Shown here in pieces: positions 1-9,842 of a stretch of DNA of 64,000 bases. The DNA lies in the NCBI RefSeq assembly GCF_000829515.1, contig NZ_JXRR01000008.1, positions 62,001-126,000 on the forward strand, written 5' to 3'. Positions within the stretch are counted from its first letter, which is position 1. Each line of letters begins with the position of its first letter. The stretch comes from Jeotgalibacillus campisalis. Lineage in GTDB: Bacteria; Bacillota; Bacilli; Bacillales; Jeotgalibacillaceae. The notes under the pieces are model-generated. The model had not been told where the DNA came from. It ran no database searches and saw only the letters and a list, made by a program, of their open reading frames with translations. The position numbers and the translations under genes are program-made.

Positions 1-2
1 TA

Positions 3-1577
3 GACGAGATCAGACGCTTTTTAAACGCGGCACCTATACAAGCGCAAGAACTTGAACAGGAATTTGAAATGCCCCTCATAAAGGGATTGCGTCTGCTCGA
101 CAGTGTGCAGGCTGACGATTTTGTAAAGCTTGAGGAGTCATTCAAGCAGTTTCTTACTCAAATGGAGCATCCGGAGCAATTAACCTTTGAGCTTCCGGAT
201 TCTTTGAAGCACGTGCTGAGAGAGTATCAGAAGCATGGCTACAACTGGTTGAAACTGCTTGCAGGTTATGGATTCGGCGGAATTTTGGCAGATGATATGG
301 GTCTTGGCAAAACGCTTCAAAGTATTGCTTTTATAGTATCTGAGCTGCCCGTAATGCGTAAAAATAATCAGCAGGCGCTCATTGTATGTCCATCGTCTGT
401 TACCTACAACTGGCTGAAAGAATGTATGCAGTTTGCACCGGAGCTTGAGGCGGTTGTGCTTGATGGAAGTGCTGCTGAGCGAAAAGAAATACAACGGGAA
501 TCCGACCGTGTCGATGTGCTAATCACCTCATATCCATTGCTGCGGAAAGACGTAAAATGGTTTGAAGAAAAAAGGTTTCATACCGTTTTCTTTGATGAAG
601 CACAGGCCTTTAAAAATCCTGTTACCCAAACGGCGCGTGCGGTTAAAAAAGTGGAAGCAGATCACCGTTTCGCCCTTACTGGAACCCCTGTTGAGAATTC
701 AATTGAAGAACTATGGTCTATTTTTCATGTCGTTTTTCCGGAGTTATTTCAAGGATTAAAAGAATACAGCCATCTTTCCCGTAAAACGATTGCCAGGAGA
801 GTCCGGCCTTTCCTCTTGCGACGTATGAAAGAGGATGTGCTAGAGGAGCTGCCGGAAAAATTAGAGCTGCTTGAATCGATGGAGCTGCTGCCGGAACAGA
901 AAAAACTGTACGCCGCTTATCTTGCAAAGCTGCGTCACGATACTTTAAAGCATTTGGATAAGGATACATTAAGGAAAAACCGCATCAAAATTCTTGCAGG
1001 TCTAACAAGACTGCGTCAGATTTGCTGCCATCCAACGCTTTTTGTTGATGGATATACAGGAAAGTCTGCGAAGTTCGAACAGCTTCTGCAGATTTTAGAG
1101 GAATCGAGAATAGCCGGCAGAAGGGTGCTGGTGTTTTCACAATTTACGAAAATGCTCGGCTTGATTGGCAAGGAATTAACCATTCAGGGCCGTTCTTTTT
1201 ATTACTTGGATGGCAAAACGCCTTCGGAGGAAAGGGTGGATATTTGCCAGCAATTTAATCAGGGAGAGCGGGATCTGATTTTGGTTTCACTAAAAGCAGG
1301 GGGGACAGGGCTGAATTTAACAGGCGCTGATACCGTCATTTTGTACGATACATGGTGGAACCCGGCAGTCGAAGAACAGGCCGCTGACCGGGCTCACCGG
1401 ATGGGACAGAAAAAGGCCGTCCAAGTCATCAAGCTGATTGCGCGGGGGACCATTGAGGAAAAAATGAATGAACTACAGGAAAAAAAGCGGCACTTAATTG
1501 AAGAGCTGATTGATCAAAATAAAAATGAGCCCGTGTCGTTAACAGAGGAAGATATTCGAGATCTGCTTCGCGTATAG
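3..1577 (+). CDS. SNF2-family DNA-dependent ATPase/helicase, 5' end outside window
   Basis: The reading frame is open to the left edge of the window, so this is the C-terminal part of a longer protein; the first internal Met is at position 69. Counting from that Met, Walker A (DMGLGKT) lies near residues 76-82, a DEAQ Walker B motif near 174, an ALTGTPVEN motif near 200, and the helicase C-terminal signature with AADRAHRMGQ near 450. This order is typical of SWI2/SNF2 ATPases such as B. subtilis YwqA, which are about 900 residues with an N-terminal SWIM zinc finger. The family translocates on double-stranded DNA; the exact role here is unknown. A strong hairpin terminator follows. Confidence 0.93.
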   Translation, partial: DEIRRFLNAAPIQAQELEQEFEMPLIKGLRLLDSVQADDFVKLEESFKQFLTQMEHPEQLTFELPDSLKHVLREYQKHGYNWLKLLAGYGFGGILADDMGLGKTLQSIAFIVSELPVMRKNNQQALIVCPSSVTYNWLKECMQFAPELEAVVLDGSAAERKEIQRESDRVDVLITSYPLLRKDVKWFEEKRFHTVFFDEAQAFKNPVTQTARAVKKVEADHRFALTGTPVENSIEELWSIFHVVFPELFQGLKEYSHLSRKTIARRVRPFLLRRMKEDVLEELPEKLELLESMELLPEQKKLYAAYLAKLRHDTLKHLDKDTLRKNRIKILAGLTRLRQICCHPTLFVDGYTGKSAKFEQLLQILEESRIAGRRVLVFSQFTKMLGLIGKELTIQGRSFYYLDGKTPSEERVDICQQFNQGERDLILVSLKAGGTGLNLTGADTVILYDTWWNPAVEEQAADRAHRMGQKKAVQVIKLIARGTIEEKMNELQEKKRHLIEELIDQNKNEPVSLTEEDIRDLLRV

Positions 1578-1636
1578 TGGGCATAAACCTATCAAGTTTC
1601 TTTACGGCAACAACAGAAAAAGAAAAAACTATGCAC

Positions 1637-1682
1637 AAAAAAGGATGTCCGCACGATACGCTTTCGTGGGGACATCCTTTTT
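1637..1682. terminator. Bidirectional intrinsic terminator
   Basis: AAAAAGGATGTC pairs with GACATCCTTTTT around a short spacer. It lies between the convergent SNF2 gene and the BmrA-type exporter gene and has A/T tracts on both sides, so it can serve both. Confidence 0.85.
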
Positions 1683-1698
1683 ACTTATTTAGCATTAT

Positions 1699-3432
1699 TT
1701 AGGTAAGCTGCTGTTCAGCAAACTCACGATATAAGTCATGATTCGCTACTAACTCCGCATGCGTACCGATTCCAGTGATTTCACCTTTTTCGATGAAAAT
1801 AATTTTGTCCGAGTCTACGATGGTGGAAAGTCGATGAGCAATGACAAACGTGGTTCTGCCTTCCATAAGACGTGCGAGAGCCTGCTGAACAATACCTTCT
1901 GACTGGCTGTCAAGACTTGCAGTTGCTTCGTCCATCATAAGAATTTTAGGATCCCGTAAAAATGCACGGGCAATGGCAATCCGCTGTCTCTGGCCTCCGG
2001 AAAGCTTCACGCCGCGTTCTCCCACCTCAGTATCTAGTCCCTTTGGAAATTCTCTTATAAAAGGAGCGGCATACGCCATTTCAGCTACTTCCCATAAACG
2101 GTCATCGGAAATTTCCCCGTTTTCCTCAAGCCCGTAGGAAAGGTTTTCGCGGAGCGTTCCGGCCATCATTGGACTGTCTTGCGAAACATAGCCGATCTGG
2201 CTTCTCCAGGAATCCATCGAAAGATCTTCAATGGGAGTCTCCCCAATCAAAATCCTGCCGCTTGTCGGCTCATAAAACCGTTCGATTAAGCCAAACATCG
2301 TCGTTTTCCCGCCGCCGCTTGGTCCGGCGAAGGCAACCATTTCTCCAGGCTGCGCTTCAAAGGAAACATCTCTTAAAATCGGTTCATTCTCTTCATAAGC
2401 AAATGAGATATGCTCGACACGAACCGGCTGATTGGTAATATCAATATCCAACCCTGTACGTCCCTTTTCTAAAGGAAGTTCAATAATCTCGATAATTCGT
2501 TCAGTTGCGCCTTTAGCCTTTTGAAGCTGTGTGAAAAACATGGCAAAGGACGTGATAGGGAAAACAATTTGGAATAAATAAAGTAAAAAGGCCACGAGTG
2601 AACCGGTTGTCATAGAGCCTTCTGCCACGCGGACTCCGCCATAGCCTATAATCAGCACGATGACGACCATGACGACAAGGTAAATTAACGGGCCAATCAT
2701 AGCAAAAATCCGCATTTCTTTTAGTCCATAGGAAAATAGGGTGTGAATCCCCGCTGCTCCTTTTGAACTTTCTGCCACTTCTGCATTAGATGCTTTCATT
2801 AAACGGATTTCACTTAATGTTTGTTGAATACTTCCGGTAAAGACGGCTGTTTCATCCTGAAGTCCCTTTGAAATTTTATTCATTTTCTTTCCAAGCGGCA
2901 GCATGATGCCAACTGTGACAGGCACAGAAATTAACATTAACAGTGTCATTCTCCAATCCATTACCAATAAAATAATGACTGCGCCGATGATCGTGATAAT
3001 CCCTGTAATAAATTGAGGGAAGTGCTGTGAAATCAAATCCTTTACGATACCGGTATCATTTACAACCCGGCTGACAGATTCCCCGCTCGCTTTTTTATCA
3101 AAATAACTGACAGGCAGTCGAATGAGCTTCGTCCACATCATTTCACGCATGCCCGCTACAACTTTCTGGCCGACGTATCCAAGTAAATACGTTGATACCC
3201 CGTCGGTTAACGCCTGAATGATAAAAACGGCCCCTATTAACACAATCAGCCAGACGCTGAGGGATTCTACAGAAAATCCATCCACCAGTTCACGCGTCAG
3301 CAAAGGAATCGTCAAGCCGACAAGTGTGGTGATAATACTCCCGACAAGCCCGATGGTCAGGGCCACCTTTGGTATTTTTGTCGATAAAATAAGGGAAATA
3401 AATGGCTTCAAGCTATTTTGTTTTTGTTCCAT
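1699..3432 (-). CDS. bmrA: BmrA-type multidrug ABC exporter (fused membrane and ATPase domains)
   Basis: This 577-residue half-transporter works as a homodimer in the membrane. Residues about 20-300 form six transmembrane helices, including the conserved PVSYFDKKASGESVSR intracellular loop. The nucleotide-binding domain has Walker A GPSGGGKTT, signature LSGGQRQR, Walker B ILMMDEATAS and an H-loop in IAHRLST. Sequence similarity to B. subtilis BmrA is strong along the whole length as I recall it. The start is preceded by AGGAGA at suitable spacing. Its substrate cannot be read from sequence; the family exports hydrophobic drugs. Confidence 0.9.
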   Translation of the reverse strand: MEQKQNSLKPFISLILSTKIPKVALTIGLVGSIITTLVGLTIPLLTRELVDGFSVESLSVWLIVLIGAVFIIQALTDGVSTYLLGYVGQKVVAGMREMMWTKLIRLPVSYFDKKASGESVSRVVNDTGIVKDLISQHFPQFITGIITIIGAVIILLVMDWRMTLLMLISVPVTVGIMLPLGKKMNKISKGLQDETAVFTGSIQQTLSEIRLMKASNAEVAESSKGAAGIHTLFSYGLKEMRIFAMIGPLIYLVVMVVIVLIIGYGGVRVAEGSMTTGSLVAFLLYLFQIVFPITSFAMFFTQLQKAKGATERIIEIIELPLEKGRTGLDIDITNQPVRVEHISFAYEENEPILRDVSFEAQPGEMVAFAGPSGGGKTTMFGLIERFYEPTSGRILIGETPIEDLSMDSWRSQIGYVSQDSPMMAGTLRENLSYGLEENGEISDDRLWEVAEMAYAAPFIREFPKGLDTEVGERGVKLSGGQRQRIAIARAFLRDPKILMMDEATASLDSQSEGIVQQALARLMEGRTTFVIAHRLSTIVDSDKIIFIEKGEITGIGTHAELVANHDLYREFAEQQLT

Positions 3433-3468
3433 ACGTATCTCCTGACTATAAGGTTTTCAAGAAGAGTG

Positions 3469-3765
3469 TTAACGTTCTTCCCACATGTATTCTTGATAAT
3501 TGTCTTTTGCCACCTTAACCCACTCGGTTCTCTCCTCATCCCATTCGAGGACTAAGATTTCCCCGTAATACCCCGATAATTCTGTCGTTTGAACGATCGC
3601 AATCCGCCCATCCCCTAACGAGACTACTTCTTCTTTCGCTGATTCTTGAGTGTATGGCTCCTGGTACACACTCTCATCAGCTCCCACAGGTTTTAAGGCA
3701 ATAATAAGTAAACAAATAAAAATCCCTACTAATGACCGGCTGGACTTTGGTCTTTCCTTTTCCAT
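3469..3765 (-). CDS. Small secreted or membrane-anchored protein of unknown function
   Basis: This 98-residue protein has a basic N-terminus, then one hydrophobic stretch (about residues 12-28, GIFICLLIIALKPVGA) that looks like a signal peptide or anchor, and an acidic exported part. The start has a good AAGGGGGCG ribosome site. It lies upstream of bmrA on the same strand with a 36-bp gap, so the two may be cotranscribed. I do not recognise the family. Confidence 0.65.
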   Translation of the reverse strand: MEKERPKSSRSLVGIFICLLIIALKPVGADESVYQEPYTQESAKEEVVSLGDGRIAIVQTTELSGYYGEILVLEWDEERTEWVKVAKDNYQEYMWEER

Positions 3766-4065
3766 TCTTTATCGCCCCCTTACCATTATCTGCCTTTTAA
3801 TATTCCGTTTTTTCTATCTTCAATAAATAAAAACAAGTTTTGATCGCTCGCTTTCATCATACCTTTTTTTATCTTCTTATTCCTCTGGTTTGTTTTATTT
3901 CTATTGAGCAATGTCTTTTACACGCATCGTCACCGATCACATGAACAAGAACCTAGTTGCCTCTTGCATCATTCTTCTTCCTTCTTTACCATAGTAGTTA
4001 AGGGATTTAATGGTAAATATAAGATCATTTTCTAATCGTCTTCTTATGAAAAACGGGGGTATTCA
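3766..4065. other. Intergenic region between divergent genes
   Basis: About 300 bp, AT-rich, between the divergent genes starting at 3765 (minus) and 4066 (plus). It must hold promoters in both directions. I see no convincing operator, hairpin or small gene. Confidence 0.5.
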
Positions 4066-4770
4066 ATGTTCAGTTTAGTTGAGAGTTTAGAATTAATTTT
4101 AGGCTGGAGCATTATTCTGTTTATTGCTCTTCACTTGTATAGAAAAGCGGAGAACCTCCCGTCTATTTGGAAGGTCGCTATCGCTATAGCCGTTGGACTT
4201 TTTTCGTTTTCTATTAATATACCGGTTGCCGGTGAGTTAATTAGTCTGCCTATTTTACCCCTTGGTGTATGGGCTTTAAATTTCTTTTTAAGAAAAAGAG
4301 AAAGATCATGGGAACGCTACCGTCCATTTGCCTGGCTTGGATTTGGAGCAAATTTTGTATTTCTTATACTGGCTCTTCTAGCTATTCCTCTACAGAACCT
4401 GATCTATCCAGAAGATCGTCTAACTACCTACGTCAGCGATACGGAGAACGCGTCTCTTATTGTTCTTCATCCCTCCGCAGACGACAGCGCAGCACTTGAT
4501 AAAAAAATACTTCTTGAGCAGTTGGAGATATCAAATCAGCAGGCTGTTCAAAGTGAAGAATGGTATTACGATACGGTGATGGATCATGAAATGGAAGATC
4601 GCAACGAACGATTTCCGTATCAGCTGGCTGAGGTTTCAGCAAAATGGGGAAGCGGGTTTTCTCCTCTAGTGTTTATAGAAGAAGATGGCCAAGGGATCGT
4701 AGTGATGAAAGAGGCAGAGCAAAAATATTTCCGGTTGGAACATTCTATTTTACAGAGAGGGGAAAGCTGA
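4066..4770 (+). CDS. Membrane protein of unknown function
   Basis: The 234-residue protein has about four hydrophobic helices in the first 115 residues, a basic loop (FLRKRERSWERYR) between helices three and four, and a hydrophilic acidic domain of about 115 residues. A GGGGG ribosome site precedes the ATG. Its stop overlaps the start of the next gene (TGATG), so the two form a translationally coupled pair. I do not recognise either protein. The layout suggests a membrane-bound sensor or assembly unit, but that is only inference. Confidence 0.75.
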   Translation: MFSLVESLELILGWSIILFIALHLYRKAENLPSIWKVAIAIAVGLFSFSINIPVAGELISLPILPLGVWALNFFLRKRERSWERYRPFAWLGFGANFVFLILALLAIPLQNLIYPEDRLTTYVSDTENASLIVLHPSADDSAALDKKILLEQLEISNQQAVQSEEWYYDTVMDHEMEDRNERFPYQLAEVSAKWGSGFSPLVFIEEDGQGIVVMKEAEQKYFRLEHSILQRGES

Positions 4771-5531
4771 TGCATAAAAAGTGGAAGTGGCTTTGGATCG
4801 TAGTTCCCTTAATACTGGTAACGGCTGGAGGCTTGTATTATTCAGCTGTGGTGAAAAACCCGGGCTCTTTTCTTTCGCAGGACCGCATCATAAATGAAAT
4901 CAATAAGCAGTTTCGCAATGGGGAGACGGAAGAGATTTTAGATATTGAGTATTTAGACGACCGGAATGTGTTCGTTCCTTTTCGCTCCAATAAAGATCAG
5001 TACGGGATGGCTTATTGGGAATGGAGGATGAATGAGTGGGAGCTTATGATGGTCAGCTCTTCTGGAAATCCCGTTATGATTTCTAGTAATGAAGGTGATC
5101 CCGAGAATCAGTTCATCGTTTGGAATTTGCATCCTGATGACGAAGTTGAAAAAGCAGTCTTTTACTTAACGATGGAACGGAACTTTCAGGTTTCACAAGG
5201 AGAACAGCTGTATACTCCACGCGTTCAAATGAAGGAGGAAATTGGGTTTGAGAAGTCCTATGGATCTATGAAAATGCCTGCAGATTGGAGCACCTACATG
5301 AAAAGCTATCAACAAGCTTTAGCTCCTGAAGATGGAATCCCTTTTGATGTATTTAATGATGCCTTTTTCCCACAGCCGCATTTCGCCTACGGGTGGATTC
5401 CTTATACAAATCAAAATGAGGTGGCAGAACTTCAACATACGAGGGGGCAAAGCGGATTTTCAAGCGGATATACAGAAACCATCCTGCAATTGAATCCTTC
5501 GGAATTAGAGAGCAGCAGCGAAGAATCATAA
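4770..5531 (+). CDS. Membrane-anchored extracytoplasmic protein of unknown function
   Basis: A 253-residue protein with one N-terminal hydrophobic segment (residues about 6-27, WLWIVVPLILVTAGGLYY) and a long hydrophilic domain, presumably outside the membrane. The ATG at 4770 shares its A with the stop of the preceding gene and follows an AGAGAGGGG ribosome site; an in-frame upstream start at 4644 lies inside the preceding gene and is unlikely. The C-terminal tail is Ser/Glu-rich. The overlap implies that it acts with its upstream neighbour. Confidence 0.75.
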   Translation: MHKKWKWLWIVVPLILVTAGGLYYSAVVKNPGSFLSQDRIINEINKQFRNGETEEILDIEYLDDRNVFVPFRSNKDQYGMAYWEWRMNEWELMMVSSSGNPVMISSNEGDPENQFIVWNLHPDDEVEKAVFYLTMERNFQVSQGEQLYTPRVQMKEEIGFEKSYGSMKMPADWSTYMKSYQQALAPEDGIPFDVFNDAFFPQPHFAYGWIPYTNQNEVAELQHTRGQSGFSSGYTETILQLNPSELESSSEES

Positions 5532-5533
5532 AG

Positions 5534-5566
5534 GCGGAGGCGCTAGTGAAGGGCGTCTCCGCTTTT
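5534..5566. terminator. Bidirectional terminator overlapping a gene end
   Basis: GCGGAGGCGC pairs with GGCGTCTCCGC and is followed by TTTTG on the plus strand. One arm lies within the last codons of the minus-strand CtaG-like gene, whose stop is at 5543-5545, so coding and terminator sequences overlap. Confidence 0.75.
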
Positions 5567-6352
5567 GTTCATGGTCATTGACGGACGTGGTCTCGCGGCT
5601 TTATACCATTGATAGCATAATATAATAATAATGATCACATCAATGGCATCCCCGCCGTAATACATCAGCATGCCCCCAGATTCTGCCTGCTGAGGATCAA
5701 CGCCTGCAGGGGGATTAGCATAAATGAATTTCGATAAAATCCCGTGTCCGGCAAGTGCCGCCGTTAAGACCACAGCCCGATAAATAAATGGAGTGCGGTG
5801 ACCAACAGGATCAATATAGATCATGGAAATGGTAAATAAATAACCTGCTGCAAAAACATGAAAATGAATGACGATATGTAACAGCAGTGAGTCGTGCATG
5901 GCAGAATAAAGATTCGTTGTATAAAGCAGCCACAGCCCTCCAATGTTTAGGACGGAAGCTGTCAGCGGGTCACTTATAAAGCGTATGGGCCGGCTTTTTA
6001 AAAGTCTGGATGTTTTTCTCCCCAGGGAAACAGGCACCGACCGCAAAAATAAAGTCATCGGTGCCGAAAGAACAAGCAAAAGCGGAGCGAGCATCCCAAG
6101 CAGCAAATGGCCAAGCATATGGGCAGTAAAGTCTGTATGCGCGCGCTCTGCAAGGGGACCAGTAACGGCTGCGGCTGCAAAGCTTATCCCGAGCACCCAC
6201 AGTCCTGTCCGGTAAAGCGGCCAATTTTTAAGCTTCCGGCTCGAGAGGATAGAGGCTGCTATGTACAATGCGATTGCCGCTGCAAAAGGCAGCAGCAGTA
6301 ATAAGTCAGTCCAGACCCACCCTGCTGCTTCATGTGTGTGGTGGTCATGCAA
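5543..6352 (-). CDS. CtaG/caa3-type cytochrome c oxidase assembly membrane protein
   Basis: A 269-residue protein with about seven transmembrane helices and a His-rich N-terminus (HDHHTHE). Conserved family features include HMLGHLLLGMLAPLLLV, with its paired His, and the later HIVIHFHVFAAGYLF and AGHGILSKF segments, which fit the caa3_CtaG family of oxidase copper-site assembly proteins. The start follows a GGAGGAGGG ribosome site. It lies 14 bp downstream of a DUF2243 gene on the same strand, a pairing common in Bacillales. No oxidase subunit genes are nearby, so it may be a paralogue of the main ctaG. Confidence 0.85.
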   Translation of the reverse strand: MHDHHTHEAAGWVWTDLLLLLPFAAAIALYIAASILSSRKLKNWPLYRTGLWVLGISFAAAAVTGPLAERAHTDFTAHMLGHLLLGMLAPLLLVLSAPMTLFLRSVPVSLGRKTSRLLKSRPIRFISDPLTASVLNIGGLWLLYTTNLYSAMHDSLLLHIVIHFHVFAAGYLFTISMIYIDPVGHRTPFIYRAVVLTAALAGHGILSKFIYANPPAGVDPQQAESGGMLMYYGGDAIDVIIIIILCYQWYKAARPRPSMTMNKSGDALH

Positions 6353-6366
6353 GACATTCCCTCCTC

Positions 6367-6843
6367 CTACTTTTTCGGACGTGTTTTCGCTGTGAGATAG
6401 GCACCTATGATAATCATAATAACCGCTGTTACGTTCCAGATAACATCATAGATCCATATATTCTCCACATACCGGATTTGATGGATGCCCATGACTTTGT
6501 GCTGGATAATGCCGTCATAAAGCTGGAAAATACCAGCACCTAAAAAGATGCCTCCAATCCACCTTTTCCTCCAAAAGGCTTTTCTCCTTCTAAGGTCGGC
6601 AACTAAAAACAGTCCTCCGACTGTAGCAAACCAGCTGAATGCGTGAAAAAAACCGTCTGATACTAAACCGGCATCAGTTGTGGACAGATCATAAAAATGG
6701 TGCCAGTGAAGCAGCTGATGAAAAACCGTTTCATCAAAAAATGCCACAAAGCCAAGTCCCACTAAAAAGCCTGACCAAAAATTCCGGGCAGAGTGAAAAG
6801 AGCGGTCCTCATGCGCATATCTTCTGTCCTTTAAGGTCGTCAT
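6367..6843 (-). CDS. DUF2243-family integral membrane protein
   Basis: The 158-residue protein has four predicted helices and His-rich motifs between them (FHQLLHWHHFY, GFFHAFSW, LYDGIIQHKVMGIHQIRY), matching the DUF2243 family. Conserved His residues could bind metal or haem. It is the first gene of a two-gene operon with the CtaG-like gene, which suggests a role in oxidase or copper biology. The ribosome site GGGGAGGG is well placed. Function is not established. Confidence 0.85.
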   Translation of the reverse strand: MTTLKDRRYAHEDRSFHSARNFWSGFLVGLGFVAFFDETVFHQLLHWHHFYDLSTTDAGLVSDGFFHAFSWFATVGGLFLVADLRRRKAFWRKRWIGGIFLGAGIFQLYDGIIQHKVMGIHQIRYVENIWIYDVIWNVTAVIMIIIGAYLTAKTRPKK

Positions 6844-6948
6844 AGAATATCCCTCCCCAGTTCCTCTTTTTCTTCCACTTTACCCCAACAGGAAAATGTA
6901 TAATCAATTTAATAGAAGAATCATTAACAAGAAGGAGCGAGGGGAATT

Positions 6949-7665
6949 ATGATGGAACGAATCGATCCACTAAAAGCAGCTGAACAATTTATCCAAAAGC
7001 ATCATCCGCACTGCCAGGCAGCCCTATTAGCGGGAAGTGTAGTCAGAAAAGAAGCAACACCGACTTCTGATCTTGATATTGTTGTGTTTAATCAGTCGAT
7101 CGAATCATCTTATCGATCCTCTTACCGGGAAGCAGGTTGGCCGATCGAAGTATTTGTTCACAGCCTGGAATCTTACAAGATATTTTTTAAAAGTGACTGT
7201 GAGCGTGCAAGACCATCTATGCCTAATATGGTGGCAGAGGGTCTCGTAATTAAAGATGATGGACAAATCGCTGCAATAAAAGAAGAGGCTCAGGCACTGC
7301 TTGATAAAGGACCTGCTCCATGGGATGCACAAACCGTCTTGTTGAAACGATATTTTTTAACTGACGCGCTGGATGATCTGTCAGGAAGCTCACTAAGGGA
7401 AGAAGAACTATTTATTGCCAACACACTGGCTGTTTTGCTCAGTGAATTTATTTTACGTATTAATAATCAATGGATCGGTGATTCAAAATGGATGATCCGT
7501 GCCTTAAAGCAATTCGATCCTATTATGGCGGTTGAATTTACTGAAAGCTTTGATGTTTTTTATCGCATGGGAGAGAAAGGGAAGATTATTAAAATGACTG
7601 AAAAAGTGCTGAGGCCTTACGGTGGATTGTTATTTGAAGGATTTTCATTAGGAAAGACTAATTAA
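6949..7665 (+). CDS. Nucleotidyltransferase-fold protein (MNT type)
   Basis: The 238-residue protein carries the polymerase-beta-type nucleotidyltransferase motif near residues 26-46: LAGSVVRKEATPTSDLDIVV, i.e. GS followed by DxD. The rest is helical and may bind a nucleotide or protein partner. Two adjacent ATGs (6949 and 6952) are possible; both follow GGAGCGAGGGG. No neighbouring HEPN-type toxin gene is present, so it is not an obvious MNT/HEPN toxin-antitoxin. The substrate is unknown; aminoglycoside-adenylyltransferase-like activity is possible but unsupported. Confidence 0.8.
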   Translation: MMERIDPLKAAEQFIQKHHPHCQAALLAGSVVRKEATPTSDLDIVVFNQSIESSYRSSYREAGWPIEVFVHSLESYKIFFKSDCERARPSMPNMVAEGLVIKDDGQIAAIKEEAQALLDKGPAPWDAQTVLLKRYFLTDALDDLSGSSLREEELFIANTLAVLLSEFILRINNQWIGDSKWMIRALKQFDPIMAVEFTESFDVFYRMGEKGKIIKMTEKVLRPYGGLLFEGFSLGKTN

Positions 7666-7837
7666 AGAAAGATTTACCTGCTGTAGGGGAGCCCGCAAAG
7701 TTCAATGTAAGAAGTCCGGATAGACCTACAAAGTAAAGTAACAGAAATTTCAAACTTTCCATTGACTAGGCTATCTAGTTCGAATAACATAGTCTATATT
7801 AGAACTATTGACCTATCTATTGGGGAGAGATGTAAGA

Positions 7838-9631
7838 ATGACAAGTACAGTTGGAAAAAAATTAATTACTGCCTTTATTATTGTTTCTATTATTTCTGCT
7901 GCATCTGGTGCTTATTCATATACCGTCCTCAGACAAATGGATCAGACCTTCAGTCAGGTTGCCGATACATTTTTTGAGGCAAAGTCGTATGCATTAAAGC
8001 TTGAAGGGGTTGTGCATGAACAGAACGACTCATTTCGCGGGTATCTGTTAACCGGTTCACAGGAGGATCTGGAAACATTTAACCAATTGAATGAAGAAAC
8101 GAACAACATTGCCAATGATTTAAACCTTCTATTGGAAAATGAAGAGTCCAAGGCATTTTTAGATTCCATCATCCAAAAAAACTCTTCCATGCTTGATGTC
8201 AGCAAAAATGTTACGGCAATTTTTGATGCGACGCCACAGGTGGGGATTTCTCTGGCTAACAGTGATATGTCACCTCTGGCAGAAAGAATGGCAGAGGAAT
8301 CAGCTGTATTTGTCTCAAATTTGGACGAACAAATTAACAGTGATCTGTCAGGGGCTTCTCAATCAATGGAGCAGGCGCGTGTCTGGTCTGTTGCGATAAC
8401 CGTTCTGGCGCTTGTCATTGCGATTGGACTTGGTGTCGTTCTAACCTCACGGATTACCAAACCATTAAAATCCATGAAAACTCTTGCCGAGCAGATGGCT
8501 CGAGGAGATTTAACCGACGATTCTGCACCGATGAAAGGCAAGGATGAGATCGCAGCTCTGCATCATTCCTTTTTACAAATGAGAGATCATTTTAGGGGGC
8601 TCATTCATCAAATTTCCTTTAGTGCCACACAAGTAGCTGCCTCCTCAGAAGAATTGCTGGCAAATGCAGAGCAAACCTCACAGGCAACAGTGCAGACGGC
8701 CGCATCGATAGAAGATATTTCTAAGGGTTCGCATGATCAGATGAATGCATCCAATAAGAGCGTACAAAGACTGGGTCATATGACAACGAATGTAAGAGAT
8801 TTATCCGAGAGCGCTGAAAGGATTGAAAAGTATTCAGTGCAATCTCTTACGCACGCAGAAGATGGAGGTCTTTTAGTAGAGGAAACACTGAGCAATATGA
8901 ACGCGATTGATCATTCCGTTCAAGCATCTGATCACGCCATCCACGCATTAACGTCAAGAGCAGATGAAATTGGTACGATATTAGATGTTATTCGCAGCAT
9001 TGCTGACCAGACAAATTTGCTGGCTCTAAATGCAGCCATTGAAGCTGCGCGTGCAGGTGAGCACGGAAGAGGCTTCGCTGTGGTGGCAGACGAGGTGCGA
9101 AAACTGGCTGAACAATCAGCCGGCTCAACGCATCAAATTAACGACCTGATAGAAGAAATGCAAAAAGAAACGAATCAATCCGTTCAAAAGATGAGTGATG
9201 TGAAAGAAGAAGTGACAAGGGGACTCGCAACCGCTGCGACTACGAAAGAAAAATTTCAATCGATCATTGAATCGGTTCAATCAATGTCAACTCAGATTGA
9301 ACAGATGAATCAAACCGCTCGATCACTTTCAACCAATTCTGAAGAAGTATCACAATCCGTTACAACGATGGCTGCTGTTGCAGATGAAACAAACAGCCAC
9401 TCCGACACAGTAAGTGCTGCCGCTCAACAAACACTCGCATCGATGGAAGAAGTCACACAATCTGCTTCTTCACTTACTGGAATGGCTGAAGAATTGCAAT
9501 CTTATGTAGGCCGTTTCATTCTGCCGCAAGAGTCAGCAGGAAAAACGGTACCCGAAGAAGAGGAATGGACAGAAGAAATGCGAGAACAAGAGACTAGAGA
9601 AGAGATGGAGGATCATAATAAAATTGCTTAA
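7838..9631 (+). CDS. Methyl-accepting chemotaxis protein
   Basis: The protein has 597 residues from the ATG at 7838, which follows TGGGGAGAGATG; a TTG 30 bp upstream lies before that site and is less likely. Order of parts: TM1 (residues about 9-29), a helical extracellular sensor of the CHASE3/four-helix type, TM2 (about 185-205), HAMP, then a long coiled-coil signalling domain with the hairpin-tip signature [19 protein letters not shown]. The C-terminus is very acidic. It senses an unknown ligand and controls CheA; no other chemotaxis genes are close by. A terminator follows. Confidence 0.95.
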   Translation: MTSTVGKKLITAFIIVSIISAASGAYSYTVLRQMDQTFSQVADTFFEAKSYALKLEGVVHEQNDSFRGYLLTGSQEDLETFNQLNEETNNIANDLNLLLENEESKAFLDSIIQKNSSMLDVSKNVTAIFDATPQVGISLANSDMSPLAERMAEESAVFVSNLDEQINSDLSGASQSMEQARVWSVAITVLALVIAIGLGVVLTSRITKPLKSMKTLAEQMARGDLTDDSAPMKGKDEIAALHHSFLQMRDHFRGLIHQISFSATQVAASSEELLANAEQTSQATVQTAASIEDISKGSHDQMNASNKSVQRLGHMTTNVRDLSESAERIEKYSVQSLTHAEDGGLLVEETLSNMNAIDHSVQASDHAIHALTSRADEIGTILDVIRSIADQTNLLALNAAIEAARAGEHGRGFAVVADEVRKLAEQSAGSTHQINDLIEEMQKETNQSVQKMSDVKEEVTRGLATAATTKEKFQSIIESVQSMSTQIEQMNQTARSLSTNSEEVSQSVTTMAAVADETNSHSDTVSAAAQQTLASMEEVTQSASSLTGMAEELQSYVGRFILPQESAGKTVPEEEEWTEEMREQETREEMEDHNKIA

Positions 9632-9662
9632 ACGGCATAGGTCATAAAAAAATCTCTTAAAG

Positions 9663-9723
9663 AAAATCCGGACCAACTCGAATTGTGAAAGTGTGAATAT
9701 CGATTTACGGTCTGGATTTTTTT
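9663..9723 (+). terminator. Intrinsic terminator after chemoreceptor gene
   Basis: AAAATCCGGACC pairs with GGTCTGGATTTT, followed by a T-run. The 34-base loop is long, but the stem is perfect apart from one G-T pair. Confidence 0.75.
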
Positions 9724-9842
9724 GCTGAAGCGGCTATTTTTCAGTCAGGACTTTTGGTTCATTTTTGGTAATTATTCTTAAGTATTTGAAAAGCGGGTAA
9801 TACATAAGGGTACAATCTTTTCAGCGAAAAGGAGGAAATACC

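Noticed and set aside
6949-7665. MNT antitoxin of a HEPN/MNT toxin-antitoxin pair
   Set aside because: No HEPN-type gene adjoins it and the protein is longer than typical MNT antitoxins.
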